Source: Gracilibacillus timonensis
GTDB taxonomy: Bacteria; Bacillota; Bacilli; Bacillales; Amphibacillaceae
Assembly: GCF_900086715.1 (NCBI RefSeq)
Contig: NZ_FLKH01000010.1
Span: 248,001 to 312,000 of the forward strand
Reading direction: 5' to 3'
DNA length: 64,000 nt
A program made the translations under genes and the position numbers. Under the pieces are notes generated by a model that made no database searches, was not told the origin of the DNA, and was given only the letters and a program-made list of their open reading frames with translations. Of the stretch, positions 17,845 through 25,914 are shown piece by piece; within the stretch, counting starts at the first letter, position 1, and each line of letters begins with the position of its first letter.

Positions 17845-18695
17845 TTCATGTCCCCTCTCGTTTTCTTTAATTTTTGAACAGCAGTATAGAAGGATGGATA
17901 AGACTCTAAATGGGCAAGCATACTTTGAATAATGATTTGCCTTGGTTCTTGCTTTTCTATTTCCTCCTCTAACGCTTGGAGGGCTTCTTCCATCTGTTGT
18001 TTCTCCTTACTACTGGTTTTTTTCATCATTTGTTTCATTTCTTCGATAATTTGCGATGCACCCTGCGTCTCTTCGACGTAAAATCTTGAGAGATCTTCCA
18101 AACAGAAAATCGGCTTCTCTGCCCCTGTTATCACTTGTCGGACTAGACAATCGATTTGATTCACTATGTAATCCGCTAATCGCGAGGGAACAAAGGTGAT
18201 GTCATGCAAGACACTCCACTGCATATAGCTGCTCATCATGCCTTCTAATTGAATCGCTATATCCACAATATAAGGCGTAATCTGTTCACCATAAATGAGA
18301 AATAACTGTTCCCGCATCCATTCAAAACTTTCCTTGTGCAAATTGAAGATTAATTGATCCATTTTATCACCAAGATGAACTTGATTACGAATTTGAATCA
18401 AAATATATTCTCGATGCTCATTGAAAATTTGCAAAAATACTTCTATTTGCTGCGCGAATTGCTTGCTAGGATCATCGGCTGTCTGTTTTATTTCTCCTAT
18501 TTTCCCCATCAACATATCGGTATAATATTTGAAGATGTCCACCAATAAGTCATCTTTGGAAACAAAGTGTAAATAGAAGGCACCTTTGGAAACATCGCTT
18601 CTGGAGGCAATCTCTTGAATGGAAGTAGCATGAAACCCTTTCTCTGAGAATAACTTTACACTTTCTTGTATAATACGTTCCTTCTTACTATCCAC
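17841..18695 (-). CDS. TetR/AcrR family regulator of the RND efflux operon
   Basis: This 284-residue protein is long for TetR. It starts at a GTG behind AAAAGGAG. The helix-turn-helix lies at about 7-53 (IIQESVKLFSEKGFHATSIQEIASRSDVSKGAFYLHFVSKDDLL). The last 70 residues (KQMMKKTSSKEKQQMEEALQALEEEIEKQEPRQ) form a charged coiled-coil-like extension not common in the family. It is the first gene of the operon with adaptor and pump, so it likely autoregulates and represses efflux until a ligand such as a membrane-active compound binds. Confidence 0.92.
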   Translation of the reverse strand: MDSKKERIIQESVKLFSEKGFHATSIQEIASRSDVSKGAFYLHFVSKDDLLVDIFKYYTDMLMGKIGEIKQTADDPSKQFAQQIEVFLQIFNEHREYILIQIRNQVHLGDKMDQLIFNLHKESFEWMREQLFLIYGEQITPYIVDIAIQLEGMMSSYMQWSVLHDITFVPSRLADYIVNQIDCLVRQVITGAEKPIFCLEDLSRFYVEETQGASQIIEEMKQMMKKTSSKEKQQMEEALQALEEEIEKQEPRQIIIQSMLAHLESYPSFYTAVQKLKKTRGDMK

Positions 18696-18755
18696 CAGCC
18701 AGCAGCTCCTTTTTTATACGTCTTATCCATTCGATTGGTTTCATTTTTTCATGGA

Positions 18756-18769
18756 TGACCAGTCAGTCA
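18756..18769. promoter_or_regulatory. Candidate TetR operator of the efflux operon
   Basis: TGACCAGTCAGTCA reads as an imperfect palindrome (TGAC...GTCA) about 60 bp upstream of the tetR start. TGACTGACTGGTCA-like sites are typical targets of TetR proteins that carry TSIQEIA/S-type recognition helices. Assignment is by motif and position only. Confidence 0.5.
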
Positions 18770-19133
18770 CTATGTTAATTTACCATGTTAATCACTATTT
18801 TTCAATGGATAAGGCTTTATAATTTGGGGGAAAAAGTTTAATTGTTAAAAAGGCTGACTACTGATTCAGTAAAGTCCCCTTCTCTTTGTACTGATGTTAT
18901 TACGACAAGAGAAAGAAATCAGATGACTTTTGAATAACAGTCTCACTTTATACAGCTTACTAAAGGATGACTTTCCAGCAAACGGTCTGGGGATATATTT
19001 TGGAGTAAGACTTAAGGCTTAGAAAAACAAGTGATAATAACATTGGGATGGGAATTTAGTGGAGAGCGGATCATGTGAATCATTTTATTGTACAAAGCCG
19101 GATTGCCTCCATGCCTTAATATTGCACCATGTA
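18770..19133. other. Intergenic stretch without recognisable features
   Basis: About 360 bp between the efflux promoter region and the lipoprotein terminator. Frames are short and lack ribosome sites. I see no repeat shared with the rest of the window and no strong hairpin. Confidence 0.6.
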
Positions 19134-19170
19134 AAAAGACCAATCCCTATTATTACTGAATTGGTCTTTT
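19134..19170 (-). terminator. Terminator of the small lipoprotein gene
   Basis: Perfect 11-bp arms AAAAGACCAAT/ATTGGTCTTTT (19134-19144 and 19160-19170). On the minus strand the stem runs into TTTTT. It lies 6 bp beyond the stop codon. Confidence 0.92.
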
Positions 19171-19175
19171 CTTCG

Positions 19176-19436
19176 TTATTCTTCTTCTTGTTTTTGCTCT
19201 TCCGTCGTGTTCTCTTCTACTTCTTGTTCTGTTTCATCTAAACGATCTTGCGCATCGCCTTCCATGTCTTCATCTACCGGATTATCGTCATTGGGGTTTG
19301 TCTCATCTGCAGGAGCTTCTTCCATCGGCACTTCTTCCTCTGCAGGCTGTTCTTCATTATCATTGGTAGCACAACCCACGAGCAATCCAACAGAAACAAG
19401 GAACGCAGCAAGATATTTGAAATAGCTAGATTTCAT
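19176..19436 (-). CDS. Small, highly acidic lipoprotein
   Basis: The 86-residue product has a signal peptide (YLAAFLVSVGLLVGC, lipidated Cys 22) and a mature part made almost wholly of Glu, Asp, Pro, Asn and Gln. There is no folded domain. It would be anchored to the outer face of the membrane as a disordered polyanion. It is a single-gene unit with a good terminator and a ribosome site (AGGAGGC). Function is unknown; such acidic tails are common in halotolerant Bacillaceae. Confidence 0.8.
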   Translation of the reverse strand: MKSSYFKYLAAFLVSVGLLVGCATNDNEEQPAEEEVPMEEAPADETNPNDDNPVDEDMEGDAQDRLDETEQEVEENTTEEQKQEEE

Positions 19437-19629
19437 GTTATGGCCTCCTTTTTGTTACTTCGATAGGTAGCATAACCACTCTAGCTAGAAATATGCTTCA
19501 TACCTCACTTTTTTATCAAGACAGTCAAAAACCAGCTATTCGTTGATTGGTTCTCACCTAACAGAAATAGGAACCATTCAGGTATAGTCTTTAGAGGATC
19601 TTTTTTTCAAACTACTATTAGCTAAGCAC

Positions 19630-19863
19630 TTATTTTTCAGGCATAGCGAATGTAACAGAAGCACCATTACTTTCTTCGATTTTCATAAATATTTCATGCA
19701 GAACTTCTAAAGTTCTAGCTTCTGTTTCATACTTCCCCAAATCTTTGCTCCAGTCATATCTAACCTTCGTACCGACAATACCCTTTATTTTTTTCTTGTT
19801 TACTGTAACCTCTTTTGGATTGATGAGGCTTTGTTTATCCTGACTAATAATCCATAACATAGA
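19630..19863 (-). CDS. Conserved hypothetical protein (WIISQDK-type)
   Basis: About 77 residues if started at the ATG at 19863 (MLWIISQDKQSLINPKEV), which lies downstream of GAAAGGGATGAG; upstream ATGs at 19872 and 19881 are alternatives. The pattern of WIISQDK, then a VNKKKIKGIVG strand, then LGKYETEARTLEVLHEIF is one I have seen in small single-domain proteins of Firmicutes and their phages, with no assigned function. It is probably cytoplasmic, alone on the minus strand, between the acidic lipoprotein and the sigma-factor operon. Confidence 0.6.
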   Translation of the reverse strand, partial: SMLWIISQDKQSLINPKEVTVNKKKIKGIVGTKVRYDWSKDLGKYETEARTLEVLHEIFMKIEESNGASVTFAMPEK

Positions 19864-20010
19864 ATAACTCATCCCTTTCATTTAGTTTTTTAATCGTTCT
19901 ATAATATTACTTATTGAGAAAATTCTTTGTGATATACATCATTTAAAATGGTTATCATAAACATCAAATAGCTAACGTTCTTTCTCTAACTTTTCTCTGT
20001 TAGCAAGGAA

Positions 20011-20262
20011 TTACGCAAAAATCAATAACTGAATAATACTGATAACTAGAGCCACCCCCAAAGGAATAACCTTCGTTAAATGTAAACCTTTCGTTGTTTC
20101 CGTTGCTTTCTCAAATGGATCTTGCGCTGGCGATCCCAAGTACTGAATCAATCGTTGCCATGGCGTGATTTTCTTAGCTAGTTTATCTCTCGGCACCGTA
20201 ACATGATACTGATCCAATGCATGCTTTAGTTTGTCTTCCTTTTTAAATTCATCTTTCCACAC
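20011..20262 (-). CDS. Small tail-anchored protein, possible sigma-factor regulator
   Basis: The 83-residue product begins at a GTG behind GAGGAGGAG and overlaps the end of the sigma-factor gene by 14 bp. The first 60 residues are charged and helical (WKDEFKKEDKLKHALDQYHVTVPRDKLAKKI), and one hydrophobic helix (VIPLGVALVISIIQLLIFA) ends the protein. Genes in this position after an ECF sigma gene commonly encode its anti-sigma factor, like YxlC after SigY in B. subtilis, but I cannot confirm homology. The orientation would place the charged domain in the cytoplasm. Confidence 0.75.
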   Translation of the reverse strand: MWKDEFKKEDKLKHALDQYHVTVPRDKLAKKITPWQRLIQYLGSPAQDPFEKATETTKGLHLTKVIPLGVALVISIIQLLIFA

Positions 20263-20779
20263 GATACTCCTCCTCTATGCCCTCTTTCAAGCTCTGTATG
20301 GCTTGATGTAATCTCGATTTTACGGTACCTTCTGGAATGTTCAATATCTGTGCGACTTCTTTCTGTGGAAGATCCTCATAATATACCAATAAAATCACCG
20401 CCCTTTGTTTATCTGGCAGTTCAGCTATAGACTGTTGAATCAAGATTTTTTCGTCTACATCCATTTCTTTATTCGGTATAGGCACAAGAAAAGGAAGCAA
20501 AGATAACCACTTCTTTCTCCTGTTTAGTTTATTGATTAATAAACGATAAGCCACCTGAAATAGATAGGATTTGACGGTACCCTTATCATGGTCAAAAGCT
20601 TGTTTATGCTTTTGCAACCGTTCAAAAGTATCATGCACGATATCTACACTCAATTGTTCTTCGTGTGTATACCGATATAGGAAGCAATAGAGTGGTTCAT
20701 GTAGTCTCTCGTACAGTTCGATAAGTCCCGTGTCATCTCCATCTTGATAGACCCTCATCCATTCTTCATTGCTCTTCAT
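20249..20779 (-). CDS. ECF-type sigma-70 family RNA polymerase sigma factor
   Basis: This 176-residue protein has sigma region 2 at about 25-90 (LYCFLYRYTHEEQLSVDIVHDTFERLQKHK, then TVKSYLFQVAYRLLINKLNRRKKW) and region 4 at about 115-170 (LPDKQRAVILLVYYEDLPQKEVAQILNIPEGTVKSRLHQAIQSLKE). Region 3 is missing, as in ECF sigma factors. It overlaps both neighbours by 14 bp, one a four-helix membrane protein upstream, the other a tail-anchored protein downstream. This suggests a membrane-sequestered sigma factor released by an envelope signal. No autoregulated promoter could be confidently read upstream. Confidence 0.93.
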   Translation of the reverse strand: MKSNEEWMRVYQDGDDTGLIELYERLHEPLYCFLYRYTHEEQLSVDIVHDTFERLQKHKQAFDHDKGTVKSYLFQVAYRLLINKLNRRKKWLSLLPFLVPIPNKEMDVDEKILIQQSIAELPDKQRAVILLVYYEDLPQKEVAQILNIPEGTVKSRLHQAIQSLKEGIEEEYRVER

Positions 20780-21146
20780 CTGTTAAGTCCTCTAGATGAG
20801 CTTTTGCCGATTTAATCGTAAGGGAAACACGGGAAACTAGGTAAATGATACAGATAAGAACCCAGCCCTGTGTTTGATTGGAAAAGAATTGCACCCAGTT
20901 GTTATTTCCCGTTTCCCCATCTGCCAGCAGGAAAAATAAAATTTGAGCACATAGAACGGTATAAACCGCTAAGACCATTGTCAACGTATCGAATACATTC
21001 CAACGCAGGTAAACGGTTGTTTTTTTATAATTTATCTTACCATTCTCTTTGATCACATGTTTGCGATGAAAGGGAATCATAATTGCCAAAATCAACAGCA
21101 GCCAGATTCCTGATACGATAAAAGAAATAATAATTCCTGTTCCCAT
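20766..21146 (-). CDS. Membrane protein in the ECF sigma operon
   Basis: The 126-residue product is encoded first in the operon, with an AGGAGGAG site. It has about four hydrophobic segments (IIISFIVSGIWLLLILAIMI; LTMVLAVYTVLCAQILFFLL; GWVLICIIYLVSRVSL) and an extracytoplasmic loop DGETGNNNWVQFFSNQTQ between the second and third. No domain is recognised. Overlap with the sigma gene implies coupled translation. It could be the sensor or anti-sigma component, or a target; the sequence alone does not decide. Confidence 0.75.
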   Translation of the reverse strand: MGTGIIISFIVSGIWLLLILAIMIPFHRKHVIKENGKINYKKTTVYLRWNVFDTLTMVLAVYTVLCAQILFFLLADGETGNNNWVQFFSNQTQGWVLICIIYLVSRVSLTIKSAKAHLEDLTDEEQ

Positions 21147-21388
21147 CTGACTCCTCCTATCTATGATATATGTATAGTGTCATCTTACTCTCCTTCCTTT
21201 TTTCTTTAGTTACTTACTATACAAATGGGGAGGATCAAAAGTTCATTTTTTGATAAAAAAACGGAGCAAAGCCCGCTCTTATCTTTATAACTAATGAAAA
21301 GTAGATACGAAACTACCGATAAGATGGATTATGTAAAGTAGCTATGTCATTATTTTGAGAGATTGTGTGTGCGTGACAACGCTCCAGC

Positions 21389-21505
21389 CAACCACTTCGC
21401 TTTCCGCAGGCACGGCTTCAGCTAACTTGAAAAAGAAAAGCACTTTTCCAAGTGGATCTTCAGCTCGTGCTGTTCCTGCAGGAGTCTACGTGGTTGGCTT
21501 CCGCT
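21389..21505. repeat. Palindromic Bacillaceae-type repeat nested in element copy 2
   Basis: The block starts GCTCCAGCCAACCACTTCGC and ends with TACGTGGTTGGCTTCCGC, so its ends are complementary around GCCAACCAC/GTGGTTGGC. Inside are complementary GGCTTCAGCTAA-like and CTTCAGCTCG-like segments. I recall very similar sequences as abundant intergenic repeats in Bacillaceae genomes, but no function is established to my knowledge. Confidence 0.7.
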
Positions 21506-21731
21506 AAGTAATCGTTCTACACTTCTTGCAAGAAATAGCAGGAGGGTACTATGGATTCTAAAGCCAATTGATATGCCTGATTTTTAAAAAAGACAAGGAA
21601 CAAAATGCATTTCAACATAGACGTTTGAACCATGCCAGACAGTTAGTTATTTTCCTTTTCATAATAGGAAATCCTCCCAGTATCGATAACACTTCATCCT
21701 TGCAGTAGTAATCATTGTTGTACTGTACCTT

Positions 21732-21904
21732 AGCGGAGGGAATAGGTGGTGGTTTACAGGCTAAAATCGCAACGTCCTGTTGCAACGCCTGCACTTGCAC
21801 GTCCTGTGCATCGCAGGACGAGCTGAAGATCCACTAAAAAGTGCTCTTCTTTTTAGTTAGCTGAAGCCGGCCCCATGGAAAGCGTAGCCTATTCCCGGAG
21901 CGCT
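21732..21904. repeat. Second nested palindromic repeat, with CGTCCTG-containing insert
   Basis: It has the same ends and right-hand half as 13557-13680 (AGCGGAGGGAATAGG ... CCTATTCCCGGAGCGCT), but about 49 bases longer. The extra part contains short direct and inverted copies of CGTCCTGT and GCAGGACG. The difference between the two copies shows that these repeats change by internal replacement. Confidence 0.65.
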
Positions 21905-22099
21905 TGTTTCGCACAGATAAAACGATCAAACTCATCACTAAGGAAAGTGGGCTACTTTACATAATCCATCTTATCGGTACTCTGGTCAAAGGTGTTGCTT
22001 TGATGTTATGCGATATAATGATATTGGTCGTTTTTCTTTTTTTAATCCTATCAATTCCTATTATACCAAGGTTTATATACTTTCCTAGCTAATAAAAAA

Positions 22100-22120
22100 C
22101 CTAGAGAAAATATCTCTAGG
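22100..22120 (-). terminator. Terminator of the mbl-flhO-flhP-epuA-fabZ cluster
   Basis: Perfect 8-bp arms CCTAGAGA/TCTCTAGG with a 5-base loop. On the minus strand the stem is followed by TTTTTTATT. It begins 16 bp past the fabZ stop. Confidence 0.93.
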
Positions 22121-22135
22121 CTTTCCATCTTTTAT

Positions 22136-22552
22136 TTATTTTACAGCAAAGGTGATTTCTGCTTCACAAGCTAATTCCCCATCTACGGTTGCGGTTGCCT
22201 TTCCTTTACCAATTGGTCCTTTGATACGAATAATTTCTACCTCAAGGTGAAGCTGATCACCTGGTTTCACTTGGCGTTTGAAACGGCACTTATCGATCCC
22301 TGCAAGAAAACCGATTTTGCCCTTGTTCTCTTCTTTATTCAAAATAGCGACAGCACCAACCTGCGCCAATGCTTCCACAATTAATACCCCAGGCATCACT
22401 GGGTAATCGGGAAAATGTCCTTGGAAAAAAGGTTCATTAATGGTTACGTTCTTTTTTCCTGTGATTCGTTGTTCCTCTTGTTCCGTAATGACATCCACTA
22501 ATAAAAAAGGATAGCGATGCGGAATCGTTGCTTTAATTTCTTCTATATCCAT
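22136..22552 (-). CDS. fabZ: 3-hydroxyacyl-ACP dehydratase FabZ
   Basis: This 138-residue hot-dog-fold enzyme dehydrates (3R)-hydroxyacyl-ACP in fatty-acid elongation. The start of the fold ([11 protein letters not shown]) holds the conserved His-Arg-Tyr-Pro-Phe, and the catalytic His and Glu are in [20 protein letters not shown] near 45-65. [14 protein letters not shown] follows. Length and motifs are complete. It is last in a co-oriented run with the flagellar rod genes, as in B. subtilis (ywpB), with its own GGAAAGGAG site. Confidence 0.97.
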   Translation of the reverse strand: MDIEEIKATIPHRYPFLLVDVITEQEEQRITGKKNVTINEPFFQGHFPDYPVMPGVLIVEALAQVGAVAILNKEENKGKIGFLAGIDKCRFKRQVKPGDQLHLEVEIIRIKGPIGKGKATATVDGELACEAEITFAVK

Positions 22553-22634
22553 TATGTCAGCTCCTTTCCAAGTTATTTAATACTACTACAACGGCTTGAA
22601 TGTTTAAAACGTGACAGACAAGCAGCTACGTAGC

Positions 22635-22934
22635 CTAGTCCACTTTTACAAAATCAATAATGTGCTGCCATGTCTCCCATTTCAGTACATCTAAGGGATT
22701 TCCGTCTCCAAGTATACTGAAGCCTATCATTAGACCAATCAACAGGGCAAATAAGCTCAAAATAACAATGAGGAGGAATTTTGCCCAGACTGGTATCAGT
22801 CGGCGTACATATTTTTTTTGTTTCTTTCGTTGCTTCTTATCTTGCTGTTTTTCTTTCTGTTGCTTATCCTGCTGTTTTTCTTTTTGTTTCTTTTGACTCC
22901 TGCTGTTTTCTTTCGCTTGTTTTTCCTGTGTCAT
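22635..22934 (-). CDS. epuA: EpuA family membrane protein ('RNA polymerase subunit beta' misnomer)
   Basis: The 99-residue product has a long Lys/Gln-rich cytoplasmic N-terminus (KQKEKQQDKQQKEKQQ), then RRLIPVW, one membrane helix (FLLIVILSLFALLIGLMIGFSIL) and the conserved tail GDGNPLDVLKWETWQHIIDF. This is the EpuA/PF11772 family, often called DNA-directed RNA polymerase subunit beta in databases, although nothing in it resembles a polymerase. The function is not established. It lies between flhP and fabZ in the same direction, a common location in Bacillaceae. Confidence 0.85.
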   Translation of the reverse strand: MTQEKQAKENSRSQKKQKEKQQDKQQKEKQQDKKQRKKQKKYVRRLIPVWAKFLLIVILSLFALLIGLMIGFSILGDGNPLDVLKWETWQHIIDFVKVD

Positions 22935-22955
22935 ACATGATGGCTCCTTACTAGC

Positions 22956-23786
22956 TTATCTCAATTGATTAATCAAACCATTCATCTGATCGTGCATCGA
23001 GATAGTTCTTGCATTGAATTGATATGCCCGCTGTGATTCCAGCATATCTGTCGTTTGCTTAGCAATATCTACATTAGAACTTTCTAATGCACCATTTTGT
23101 AAGTTCATCTGATTCGCTGCTACTTCATTTATAACTTCGTCGATTGGGTAGTTTTCTAGGGTGTCTTCTGATAAACGAAATTGATTGGAACCAGATGCCT
23201 CTAACAGCCTAGGACGGTCCACTGCTATGACTCCTAATTGTCCTTCCACATTTTGCACGCTATTTCGAGTAACATTGATTTCACCATTTGCCTCTATTTT
23301 AAGATCATCCATGTCATTGGCCAATACAATCGGCTCTTGATTAGCACCAAGCACTGGCTGACCTTCTGCGGTGACCAGCATCAACTGTTCATCGGCTACA
23401 GGTGATAAATAAAAGTTTCCCGCCCTTGTATACTGGACTTCTTCCTGTCCATTTTCAACAGCACGCACTTGAAAAAATTGATGATCCTCTTGTAAAGCAA
23501 CATCCAGATTACGGTCTGTTGTTTGCAACGAACCTGGACTAAACTGGAAATTCGTGTGCCCCAGCCGTGAACCTGCTCCCAATCTAAAGCCTTCTGGCGT
23601 TTGTCGACCGGCTTGATTCAATGGGTCTGGTTCGGTATTGAACTGTTGCGCAAGTAACGACGAAAAATTCGCATTGCGTTGCTTATATCCAGTCGTATTA
23701 GAGTTGGCAATGTTATTGCTGATATTGTCTAGCTGTTGCTGCAGTTGTCCCATCGCAACAGCTGCTTGTAAAGTCATTCTTGACAT
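22956..23786 (-). CDS. flhP: Flagellar hook-basal body (rod) protein FlhP
   Basis: This 276-residue FlgG-family protein has the N-terminal flagellar rod motif (AAVAMGQLQQQLDNISNNIANSNTTGYKQRNANF, about 8-41) and the matching C-terminal coiled-coil motif (GALESSNVDIAKQTTDMLESQRAYQFNARTISMHDQMNGLINQLR). Both termini form the distal rod helix. It starts 30 bp after flhO, as in B. subtilis. The protein is exported by the flagellar type III system. Confidence 0.95.
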   Translation of the reverse strand: MSRMTLQAAVAMGQLQQQLDNISNNIANSNTTGYKQRNANFSSLLAQQFNTEPDPLNQAGRQTPEGFRLGAGSRLGHTNFQFSPGSLQTTDRNLDVALQEDHQFFQVRAVENGQEEVQYTRAGNFYLSPVADEQLMLVTAEGQPVLGANQEPIVLANDMDDLKIEANGEINVTRNSVQNVEGQLGVIAVDRPRLLEASGSNQFRLSEDTLENYPIDEVINEVAANQMNLQNGALESSNVDIAKQTTDMLESQRAYQFNARTISMHDQMNGLINQLR

Positions 23787-23816
23787 GTATATCGAACCCC
23801 TTCTTGAACATCCTCA

Positions 23817-24638
23817 TTAGCCAAGTCGTGCAATATCGTTGACTGCCATATCGAGACTTCTGTCATATTGCTGTACGATCTTCTGATTCGCCTCAAAACT
23901 GCGATAAGCCTGCATCATATCAGTCATTGTTTGTGTCTGGTCAACATTGGAATTCTCCAATTGACGCTGTAATACTTGAAACTGTAGTCCATCAACTGCC
24001 CTGGCGTCACCCAAAGCCTCCCCTTCCTCTAGTTCATACAAATCCTGTCCATTTTTTACGAGGTCATGGGGATTTTCGCTATAGCTTATTCCAAGAGCAA
24101 TCGCTTGATCTGGTAATTCTATCAGTCCTTCAGGTGTCACGGAAAACGCCTGGTTATCAGTCTGGATTGGTTCGCCTGCTTGATTAAGCACATAATAACC
24201 TTGATTGGTGGTTAGGTTCCCTTCCCCATCCACCGTAAAATTACCATTCCGAGTATAACGAATCTCCCCTTCATCGTTCTGTACGGTATAAAAGGCCATC
24301 CCTAACTCGTCAGGTGTCGTCTGTTGAACCAATGCCATATCAGTGCTTATTCCTGTCTCACGCAAGCTTCCTTGCACAAAATCTGGGATCGTTTCTTGTA
24401 CATAAACACCGGTGTGAAGCGCACCAATCTCATTCATGCTTGGTACACTCGTATTCTGAGAAGTAGGGATATCTCGATTCTCCATGCGATTAATCAGTAA
24501 CTCTGGAAAAGCACGTAAAGTGGTTTGATCCTGTTTGTATCCTGGGGTTTGTACGTTAGTGATATTGTTCGAAAGCACTTCCTGCCTTCTTTGTTGTGCC
24601 ATCATCCCGTTAATGGCTGTGTAAAAACCTCTAAGCAT
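23817..24638 (-). CDS. flhO: Flagellar hook-basal body (rod) protein FlhO
   Basis: This 273-residue FlgF/FlgG-family protein has the N-terminal rod motif (LRGFYTAINGMMAQQRRQEVLSNNITNVQTPGYKQ) and the C-terminal motif LENSNVDQTQTMTDMMQAYRSFEANQKIVQQYDRSLDMAVNDIARLG. It and FlhP form the distal rod in B. subtilis. It starts 30 bp after mbl, so cell-shape and flagellar genes are adjacent here as in the model organism. Confidence 0.95.
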   Translation of the reverse strand: MLRGFYTAINGMMAQQRRQEVLSNNITNVQTPGYKQDQTTLRAFPELLINRMENRDIPTSQNTSVPSMNEIGALHTGVYVQETIPDFVQGSLRETGISTDMALVQQTTPDELGMAFYTVQNDEGEIRYTRNGNFTVDGEGNLTTNQGYYVLNQAGEPIQTDNQAFSVTPEGLIELPDQAIALGISYSENPHDLVKNGQDLYELEEGEALGDARAVDGLQFQVLQRQLENSNVDQTQTMTDMMQAYRSFEANQKIVQQYDRSLDMAVNDIARLG

Positions 24639-24668
24639 ATCCTTTACTCCCTTCAGAATAACCTAAGC

Positions 24669-25667
24669 TCACACGACAGAACGTTCTAATTTGTCGATAT
24701 TGTCTAACATAATACCGGTTCCTTTGGCAACACAATTCATTGGCTCTTCAGCCAGCAATACCGGTACCTTTAACTCTTCTGCCAATAATTGATCCAAACC
24801 ATGCAGCAAGGCACCCCCGCCTGTCAGAATGACACCTCGGTCAATAATGTCAGCTGATAATTCTGGCGGTGTTTTTTCTAATACACTTTTGGCCGAGTCG
24901 ACAATCAAAGCAATCGATTCTCTTAACGCCTCTTCTACTTCTGTTGACTTAATCGTAATAGTACGTGGCAGACCAGAGACCATGTCACGTCCACGAATAT
25001 CAATGACTTCATCCCGGGCCCCTTCGAAAACCGTAGCGACATTAATCTTAATATCTTCTGCCGTTCGTTCGCCAATTAATAGTTTGTACTTGCGTTTGAC
25101 ATATTGCAGGATTTCGGAGTCAAAATTATCGCCAGCCATCTTAATCGACTGAGCGGTTACAATATCTCCCATAGAAAGGACAGCAACATCTGTCGTCCCA
25201 CCACCAATATCTACTACCATATTACCGCTCGGCTGAAAGATGTCCATTCCCGCACCAATCGCCGCTACTTTTGGTTCTTCTTCTAAGTATACTTTTTTTC
25301 CGCCAGACTTCTCTGCGGCTTCTTTAATCGCCTTTTGTTCTACTTTTGTTATGTTGGTTGGACAGCAAATCAGCATTCTCGGCTTGGATAGGAAACCTTT
25401 GGCATTAATTTTATTAATAAAATATTTTAACATGGCTTCCGTTACGTCAAAATCTGCAATAACACCATCTTTAAGCGGACGAATGGCCTCAATATTGCCA
25501 GGGGTCCGTCCAACCATACGACGGGCTTCTTCCCCAACTTCTAAAACCTTTCCCGTGTTACGATCCATCGCTACTACAGACGGTTCATCCAGTACAATTC
25601 CTTTTCCCTTTACATGAATAAGCACATTTGCTGTACCCAAATCAATTCCAATATCCCTTGAAAACAT
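24669..25667 (-). CDS. mbl: Rod-shape-determining MreB-like protein Mbl
   Basis: This actin-like cytoskeletal protein of 332 residues organises lateral wall synthesis. The nucleotide-binding motifs are DIGIDLGTANVLI (phosphate 1), GNMVVDIGGGTTDVAVLS (phosphate 2, about 155-172) and GVILTGGGALLHGLD (adenosine, about 283-297). The ATG at 25667 (MFSRDIG) is 9 bp from GGGAGGA and matches the B. subtilis start (MFARDIG); the ATG two codons upstream is too close. It follows spoIIID as in B. subtilis. Confidence 0.95.
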   Translation of the reverse strand: MFSRDIGIDLGTANVLIHVKGKGIVLDEPSVVAMDRNTGKVLEVGEEARRMVGRTPGNIEAIRPLKDGVIADFDVTEAMLKYFINKINAKGFLSKPRMLICCPTNITKVEQKAIKEAAEKSGGKKVYLEEEPKVAAIGAGMDIFQPSGNMVVDIGGGTTDVAVLSMGDIVTAQSIKMAGDNFDSEILQYVKRKYKLLIGERTAEDIKINVATVFEGARDEVIDIRGRDMVSGLPRTITIKSTEVEEALRESIALIVDSAKSVLEKTPPELSADIIDRGVILTGGGALLHGLDQLLAEELKVPVLLAEEPMNCVAKGTGIMLDNIDKLERSVV

Positions 25668-25914
25668 GAACATTAATCCTCCCTATTCCGTCACATTAGT
25701 TGAATTTTATGTCAATTATTAGTGAAAATCCATTCTATTTTTCCCGTTGATCATAGTTGTTATAGTACATAATACCTCTAACTTATATCATATCATAAAC
25801 ACATGAGAACGGACATATCTTTCTGAGAAAATGTTGTTATTTTTTGAATGAAAATGGCGAAATAATGGATAAGATGAAAGGAAAGATAATAGATCGATAG
25901 AGAGGATCAAATAG

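Larger units (their letters stand above)
21314..21979. mobile_element. Copy 2 of the non-autonomous TIR element
   Basis: Perfect 29-bp terminal inverted repeats (21314-21342 and 21951-21979; core CCGATAAGATGGATTATGT) bound a 666-bp element without credible genes. No target-site duplication is obvious (GAAAC on the left, CTCTG on the right). The interior carries two further palindromic repeats (21389-21505 and 21732-21904). It occupies most of the gap between the sigma-factor operon and the fabZ terminator. Confidence 0.85.
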
